Positions 25,457 to 30,078 of a stretch of 30,078 bases of DNA are shown here, one piece after another (position 1 is the first letter of the stretch; every line of letters starts with the position of its first letter). This DNA is from UBA4416 sp043718985. Its GTDB lineage: Bacteria > Bacteroidota > Bacteroidia > B-17B0 > Aurantibacillaceae. Where the stretch lies: positions 1-30,078 of the forward strand of contig JAYSUQ010000221.1 of assembly GCA_043718985.1 (NCBI GenBank), written 5' to 3'. A program made the translations under genes and the position numbers. The notes below the pieces were generated by a model, which saw nothing but the letters and a program-made list of their open reading frames with translations, had not been told where the DNA came from and ran no database searches.

Positions 25457-27655
25457 ATGGGCATTTTTAGTAAATCATTTCCAAATGTTAGGCAATTAGG
25501 CGCAATGGATTGCGGCCCTACCTGCATTAAAATGATTGCGAAACATTATGGGCGCGATTTTTCGGTTTCATTTTTACGCGAAAAATGTTTTATAACAAAA
25601 CTTGGTGTTAATTTGTTAGGAATATCCGAAGCTGCCGAAACTATTGGCTTACGGAGCACGGGCGTTAAAATTAATTACGATGGATTATTAGAAAGTAAAC
25701 CTTTTCCGTGTATTGTGCACTGGAAAAACAATCACTTTGTGGTGCTATATAAAATGAGCAAAAACAAAGTGTATATATCTGACCCCGCAATGGGTTTGGT
25801 TACCTACACAAGACAAGAGTTTTTAGATGGCTGGGGGCACGGTGCAGATACGGGCTTTGCGCTGTTTTTTGAACCTAGTAACGATTTTTACGAAGTAGAA
25901 ATTGATAGCCCTGAAGAAAAACACATTAGTGCTACTAAATTTTTGTTAGATTATATGCGAGGTTACTCATCGCATTTTTTACAAATATTTTTAGGCATGA
26001 TGATAAGTAGCGTTATTATGCTATTTACTCCGTTTTTAACGCAATCTATTGTAGATAAAGGCATAAACGGGCTCGATGTTAATTTTATTAATTTAGTTTT
26101 AATAGGACAGGTTATTTTGTTTTTAGGCGGGGCTTTTGTTGAAATTATACGAAGTTGGATTTTACTGCATATTGGAAGTAGAATTAACGTATCATTAATT
26201 TCCGACTTTTTAAAAAAATTATTAAGTCTTAAAGTTCAGTTTTTCGAAAGCCATTTAATAGGTGATATTTTAAGAAGAGTAGAGGATCATAAACGTATTG
26301 AACGTTTATTGACTGTAACATCGCTGTCAACCATTTTTTCAGTAATTAACTTAATTTTATTTGGTGTTATTTTGGTAATTTATGATGTGAAAATATTTTC
26401 AGTGTTTTTTATTGGCAGTACATTAAGTATTTTATGGGTAACCTTATTTTTAAAACAAAAAAAGAAACTCGATTTTAAATATTTTGAAACCTACTCTAAA
26501 AATTATAATAAATTAATTGAAATTATTAAAGGTGTTGAAGAAATTAAATTGAGTAATAGCAACAAACAAAAACGTTGGGAATGGGAAGAAAATCAAGCTA
26601 AAATTTTTCGCATCAACACTAAAGCGCTATCTGTTGAGCAATTACAAAATAATGGATCAAATATTATTAATCATTTAACAACAATAATAATTACGTACTT
26701 ATCAGCAAAGGCGGTTGTTAATGGCGAATATTCTTTAGGCTCTATGTTTGCCATTAATATGATTGTAGGTCAATTAAGTTCGCCAATAAATCAAATTATT
26801 GATTTTATACCTATGCTGCAAGAGGCTAAGTTAGGGTTGGATAGAATTTTAGAAGTACACCAACAGGAGCCAGAGGAAACACACTTTAATAAGACGGTTA
26901 ACGTTATTGAAAAAGCCGAAGATATTGTTTTAGAAAACTTGTCGTTTTCATACACAGGCGATCCAAATAGTTTAGTTTTAAAAAACATAAATCTAACCAT
27001 ACCTGCTGGTAAAACCACTGCCATTGTGGGCGGTAGCGGTAGCGGTAAAAGCACATTAATGAAATTACTATTGCGTTTTTACGAACCAAGCCTTGGCAAA
27101 ATTATGGTTGGTACAGATAGTATGAATTCTATTTTTTATAGTGTGTGGCGTAATAATATTGGTGTGGTAATGCAAGAAGGGAAAGTGTTTTCGGAAACCA
27201 TTGCCAACAACATTGCATTAGGCTTAAAGGTAGAAATGAAACGTGTTGTAGAGTGTGCTAAACAAGCTTGTATTGATGAATTTATTAACGAAAGTTTGCC
27301 TTTAGGTTATAATACACAAATTGGCGATGAAGGTGTACCAATGAGTTTAGGTCAAAAACAACGCGTATTACTAGCCCGAGCATTTTATAAAAACCCAAAT
27401 TTTATGTTTTTAGATGAAGCAACGAGTGCTTTAGACGCTAAAAATGAACGTATGGTAGTGCAAAATTTAGATGCCTTTTGCACCCATCGCACTGTTGTGG
27501 TAATAGCGCATCGTTTAAGCACTGTTGTTAATGCCGATCAAATTGTTGTATTGCATAAAGGCGAAATTGCCGAAGTAGGTACACATAAAGAGTTAGTTGC
27601 TATGCAAGGTATTTACTATGGCCTAGTTAAAAATCAGATAGAGTTAGGTTCGTAA
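25457..27655 (+). CDS. C39 peptidase-containing ABC transporter (PCAT)
   Basis: A 732-aa inner-membrane protein that would cleave GG leaders and export the cargo. The N-terminal C39 cysteine peptidase (about 1-150) has Q13 (oxyanion), C19 in AMDCGPTC, H93 in NNHFVVLY and D109 in YISDPAMG, so the triad is complete. A six-helix exporter domain (about 165-440) follows. The ATP-binding domain (about 490-732) has Walker A GGSGSGKST (525-533), Walker B NFMFLDEATSALD and the switch histidine in IAHRLST. The signature loop reads MSLGQKQR instead of LSGGQ. The length fits bacteriocin/RiPP PCATs. The HlyD gene follows after 4 nt, and the GG peptide is divergently encoded. An outer-membrane TolC-like channel is not in the window. 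Confidence 0.94.
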   Translation: MGIFSKSFPNVRQLGAMDCGPTCIKMIAKHYGRDFSVSFLREKCFITKLGVNLLGISEAAETIGLRSTGVKINYDGLLESKPFPCIVHWKNNHFVVLYKMSKNKVYISDPAMGLVTYTRQEFLDGWGHGADTGFALFFEPSNDFYEVEIDSPEEKHISATKFLLDYMRGYSSHFLQIFLGMMISSVIMLFTPFLTQSIVDKGINGLDVNFINLVLIGQVILFLGGAFVEIIRSWILLHIGSRINVSLISDFLKKLLSLKVQFFESHLIGDILRRVEDHKRIERLLTVTSLSTIFSVINLILFGVILVIYDVKIFSVFFIGSTLSILWVTLFLKQKKKLDFKYFETYSKNYNKLIEIIKGVEEIKLSNSNKQKRWEWEENQAKIFRINTKALSVEQLQNNGSNIINHLTTIIITYLSAKAVVNGEYSLGSMFAINMIVGQLSSPINQIIDFIPMLQEAKLGLDRILEVHQQEPEETHFNKTVNVIEKAEDIVLENLSFSYTGDPNSLVLKNINLTIPAGKTTAIVGGSGSGKSTLMKLLLRFYEPSLGKIMVGTDSMNSIFYSVWRNNIGVVMQEGKVFSETIANNIALGLKVEMKRVVECAKQACIDEFINESLPLGYNTQIGDEGVPMSLGQKQRVLLARAFYKNPNFMFLDEATSALDAKNERMVVQNLDAFCTHRTVVVIAHRLSTVVNADQIVVLHKGEIAEVGTHKELVAMQGIYYGLVKNQIELGS

Positions 27656-27659
27656 CATA

Positions 27660-28943
27660 ATGGAAGAATTAGAGGGCGACATAAATAGTAGTAGCGAAGT
27701 AATACAAGATATTATTGGAACAAACCCACCATTTATTGTACGTTGGGGTAATACCTTTATGTTTGTTATTTGCGTGGTTTTAATTTCGTTGTGTTGGATA
27801 ATAAAATATCCTGATACAATTTTATCGCAAGTAACTATAAAAACAAATGTTAATCCAAAACCTGTAACCGCAAAGTTTGATGGTAAACTTTTGAAATTAT
27901 TAATTAAAGATGGCGATATTGTAAAACGTGGGCAACACTTAGGTTACCTCGAAGGACTTGCAGCAGTTGAAGATATAACGGAACTCGAAACTAATTTATC
28001 AAAAATAGATACTTTGTTAATTAACAACCAATGGAAAGTAATTAAAAACATTAACTACATTAAATTTAATCGTTTTGGCGAAATACAAAGCCCGTTTGAA
28101 ACATTTTATATTTCGTTACAAACCCTTCAAGCATACTGGAATGGCAATTTAAGCACAGGAAAAAAGCAACTCATTCAAAACGAAATAAAAACCATATCGA
28201 ACTTAAATTCAAATTTAGTTGAACAGGAAAAAGAGTTAGGTAAAGATTTAAAATTAGCTGAAGATAATTACAAAATAAATTTGAATTTGTTTTTTGATAA
28301 TGTAATTGCTTTAGTTGAGTTGCAACAAATAGAATCGAAATACATTGCTAAAAAATTAGCTTATAAACAACTACAATCAAGCATTTTAAATAATAATAGC
28401 AGTCAATACACTACATCAAAACAATTAGTAGATATTAACGATAACATTGAGCAGGAAAAATTAAATTTTATAAAGCAGTTTAATGTTTTAAAAAATGAAA
28501 TAAGTAATTGGAAACACCAATACATTTTAACGGCAGCAGATAACGGTAAAGTGTCTTTTGCTGGCAGTGTTGAGGAATATCAAGCAGTTGCAAAGGGACA
28601 AGATTTATGCTATGTAATGCCCGATAACATTAGCTATTTGGGCGAAGTATATTTAGATCAGTATAACTTAGGTAAAGTAGAAAGCGGGCAAACCGTAATA
28701 ATTAAATTAAAAAGTTATCCTTTTGAAGAGTATGGAGTAGTGCGTGGTATAATTGAAAATATTTCGGAAATTGACGTAAATAAACAGTATTTAGTTAAAG
28801 TAAAATTAGTAAACGGTATTACCACTAATATGAATAAAAAATTAAAATTTAGATTTGGGATGATTGGCGATGCCGAAATTATTACTAAAAACACTAAAGT
28901 AATTGACAAACTGATTTATAAATTAAAACGTGTTGGAGGATAA
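27660..28943 (+). CDS. HlyD family membrane-fusion (adaptor) protein
   Basis: A 427-aa periplasmic adaptor. A short cytoplasmic N-terminus precedes one membrane helix (about 31-50). A first half-lipoyl segment follows (AKFDGKLLKLLIKDGDIVKRGQHLGYLEG, about 75-103). The long alpha-helical hairpin spans about 115-280. The second lipoyl half and beta-barrel contain AADNGKVSFAG and ESGQTVIIKLKSYPF. This is the usual partner of a C39 ABC exporter and would link it to an outer-membrane TolC-like channel. The start ATG is 4 nt after the transporter stop codon, so the two are co-transcribed. Confidence 0.93.
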   Translation: MEELEGDINSSSEVIQDIIGTNPPFIVRWGNTFMFVICVVLISLCWIIKYPDTILSQVTIKTNVNPKPVTAKFDGKLLKLLIKDGDIVKRGQHLGYLEGLAAVEDITELETNLSKIDTLLINNQWKVIKNINYIKFNRFGEIQSPFETFYISLQTLQAYWNGNLSTGKKQLIQNEIKTISNLNSNLVEQEKELGKDLKLAEDNYKINLNLFFDNVIALVELQQIESKYIAKKLAYKQLQSSILNNNSSQYTTSKQLVDINDNIEQEKLNFIKQFNVLKNEISNWKHQYILTAADNGKVSFAGSVEEYQAVAKGQDLCYVMPDNISYLGEVYLDQYNLGKVESGQTVIIKLKSYPFEEYGVVRGIIENISEIDVNKQYLVKVKLVNGITTNMNKKLKFRFGMIGDAEIITKNTKVIDKLIYKLKRVGG

Positions 28944-29235
28944 AATTTATCCAAACACATTCAAAAAAACCTCTTCAATTTTTGAAACAAAAACCAATTT
29001 AATGTTAAATTGCACTTAGTAACTTGTTTTCCTAAGAGATTAAAAAAAACGAGCGTAGTCGAGCTGTTTTTTGTTAGTTTTCGACTACGCTCGAACAAAC
29101 AGCCCTAACTTTAAACTAATTTATAAAAGCTAATGGTATCAAATGAAAAAGAATTAAAGAATCAGTAAATTGAATGTGATATATTAAACATTCGTTTTTG
29201 AAAATAATCGAGTTCGAACCGCAAAAGTGAATTAA
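28944..29235. other. Intergenic region after HlyD gene
   Basis: This AT-rich stretch has no ORF I would defend. Its main content is the palindrome at 29050-29093. No immunity-like gene follows the exporter. The only ATG-started frames are about a dozen codons long. Confidence 0.4.
29050..29093. repeat. Palindromic intergenic repeat (GAGCGTAGTCGA type)
   Basis: A perfect 13-bp inverted repeat (29050-29062 with 29081-29093) surrounds an 18-nt T-rich loop, with A/T runs on both sides. Its G+C content is higher than the surroundings. Palindromes with the core cgagcgtagtcga are, to my knowledge, frequent dispersed intergenic elements in Bacteroidota genomes. It may also serve as the transcription terminator of the exporter operon, about 107 nt after the HlyD stop codon. 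Confidence 0.7.
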
Positions 29236-29406
29236 ATGATTGACCGAGTTTGTAGTAAAATCAATGGTTTAGGAGTAAATAAAAAAGGGCAACATTCATT
29301 TTATGAACTATTGCCCTTTAAAGCTCACTCTACTGACGAAATCTCGAAACAATTATTAGAAGACATCGAGATTTTAGCCAATTTAGAGCCGTATTTGGAT
29401 ATTTGA
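29236..29406 (+). CDS. Small ORF of unknown function, possibly a gene remnant
   Basis: A 56-codon ORF starts MIDRVCSKINGLGVNKKGQH, continues with SFYELLPFKAHSTDEISKQL and ends EILANLEPYLDI. The residue mix looks like real protein with an amphipathic C-terminal helix. The frame remains protein-like upstream of the start (FENNRVRTAKVN just before the TAA at 29233-29235), so this could be the tail of a decayed longer gene. I do not recognise a family. A hairpin inside it (29284-29319) reads as a terminator on the other strand, which argues against coding. It is treated as tentative. Confidence 0.3.
   Translation: MIDRVCSKINGLGVNKKGQHSFYELLPFKAHSTDEISKQLLEDIEILANLEPYLDI
29284..29319 (-). terminator. 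Terminator-like hairpin inside the small ORF
   Basis: A 9-bp stem (29284-29292 with 29311-29319) is continued by an inner 5-bp stem (29295-29299 with 29303-29307). On the minus strand the stem ends in TTGCCCTTTTTT, a classic intrinsic-terminator shape. It could be a second stop for transcripts from the MFS gene about 180 nt upstream on that strand. Confidence 0.45.
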
Positions 29407-29456
29407 TTTAAGTATAGGGTTTCAATCATTATTATTTTATTTAGGGTAAAATTAAC

Positions 29457-29478
29457 AAAAAAGGTCGAGAGTCTGACC
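29457..29478 (-). terminator. Probable terminator of the MFS gene
   Basis: A short GC-containing hairpin (29463-29467 with 29474-29478, one G-T pair) is followed on the minus strand by six T residues (29462-29457). It lies about 18 nt after the stop codon of the MFS gene. The stem is short, so efficiency is uncertain. Confidence 0.5.
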
Positions 29479-29495
29479 CTGTTTGTTTAAGAGTT

Positions 29496-30078
29496 TTACC
29501 ATTTTTGGGCTGTAATATAAATTGACACTAAAATTGCTACAATACCACTCAATAAAAATGTAACAGAAGCCCCAAAGGAAAACCATATCATACCTGCTAA
29601 AGAACTGGCAATTAATGTGGCAATGCTTTGAAACGCTGTATAAGTGCCGATAGCAGTTGCTGTATTTTCTTTTTTGCAAATGTTTGTAATCCACGCCTTC
29701 GCTATACCTTCCGTTGCTGCTGCATATACTCCATATAAAAAGAATAGTGCTATAAAAATCACTTTGCTTTCAGCATAAGCCATACCGACATAAACCATTG
29801 CAAATAAAACTAATCCTGAAACAAAAATCTTTTTCATTCCAATTTTATCTGCTAAAATACCTAACGGATAAGCGAATAAGGCATAAATTAAATTGTAAAA
29901 AATATATACACCAATAACCGTAGCATCATTAAATCCAGCTTCTTTAATCTTTAGCAACAAAAACACATCGGAACTATTGAATAATGTAAAAACCAATAAA
30001 GCTCCTACCAATTTACGATAGGTTGCAGGGCTTTCTTTCCAATACTTTACAAAATCCAACAATCTTGTTTTTGTTTTG
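29496..30078 (-). CDS. MFS transporter, C-terminal part (gene runs off the window)
   Basis: About 194 codons of an inner-membrane major facilitator superfamily permease. It shows about six membrane helices and the MFS loop motif YPLGILADKIGMKKIF, corresponding to the motif between the first two helices of the C-terminal half. The reading frame is open to the window edge. The TTG at 30060-30062 is not a real start, because family members are about 400 aa and the codons before it continue in frame (KTKTR). The 5' half therefore lies beyond position 30078. The substrate cannot be told; multidrug or small-molecule export is typical for such short MFS proteins. Confidence 0.85.
   Translation of the reverse strand, partial: KTKTRLLDFVKYWKESPATYRKLVGALLVFTLFNSSDVFLLLKIKEAGFNDATVIGVYIFYNLIYALFAYPLGILADKIGMKKIFVSGLVLFAMVYVGMAYAESKVIFIALFFLYGVYAAATEGIAKAWITNICKKENTATAIGTYTAFQSIATLIASSLAGMIWFSFGASVTFLLSGIVAILVSIYITAQKW

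Noticed and set aside
25457..28943. Type I secretion system for a large RTX toxin.
   Set aside because: The ABC protein has an active C39 triad, typical of GG-leader peptide export, and no RTX protein is present.
30060..30062. A TTG start for the MFS protein, giving a 188-aa product.
   Set aside because: The frame stays open to the window edge and the product would be only half an MFS transporter; it is a truncated view of a longer gene.

Overview
The window looks like chromosomal DNA of a member of the Bacteroidota. The evidence is very A+T-rich sequence with no Shine-Dalgarno-type leaders, four secreted proteins with type IX secretion (T9SS) C-terminal sorting domains, a LytS/LytTR sensor pair, a PIN-PhoH protein, a DUF4175 protein and a bacillithiol-synthesis gene (bshC). 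I cannot name a genus. I see no rRNA, tRNA, CRISPR array, intact insertion sequence or prophage.

Layout from left to right. Positions 190-1539 hold a minus-strand PIN-PhoH ATPase gene. Positions 1639-4833 encode a large sensor: a beta-propeller/Y_Y_Y periplasmic part, a membrane helix and a cytoplasmic SpoIIE-type PP2C phosphatase. Positions 4902-12672 hold three minus-strand genes for T9SS cargo proteins with FG-GAP or SBBP propellers and Ig/PKD-like modules. Two of these share an almost identical C-terminal end. The second and third genes, in the direction of transcription 12672 to 7421, are separated by 2 nt and end at a 20-bp-stem terminator. A fourth T9SS protein (12871-14013, plus strand) is built from W/N-rich repeats. 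It converges on a LytTR response regulator and its LytS-type histidine kinase (14014-16584, minus strand), whose only reasonable start codon is TTG.

The centre is housekeeping. bshC on the plus strand shares its stop codon region with ybeY on the minus strand. ybeY is the last gene of a compact minus-strand operon: DUF4175 protein, RsbW-like ATPase, a 62-aa membrane protein, YbeY. Upstream of this lies a second SpoIIE phosphatase, this time with a TPR sensor. Two SpoIIE-type phosphatases and one RsbW-like kinase within about 23 kb suggest partner-switching signalling, although no STAS anti-anti-sigma gene is present here.

The most interesting part is 25069-28943. A small Gly/Ala-rich peptide with a double-glycine leader (minus strand) is divergent from a C39-peptidase ABC transporter and a HlyD-type adaptor (plus strand). 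This has the form of a peptide-secretion or bacteriocin-like locus. The mature peptide has no cysteine, and no modification enzyme or recognisable immunity gene lies beside it. To its right is a roughly 550-bp region with a palindromic intergenic repeat, a 56-codon ORF of unknown nature and a terminator. The window ends inside an MFS transporter gene whose 5' part lies beyond the edge.
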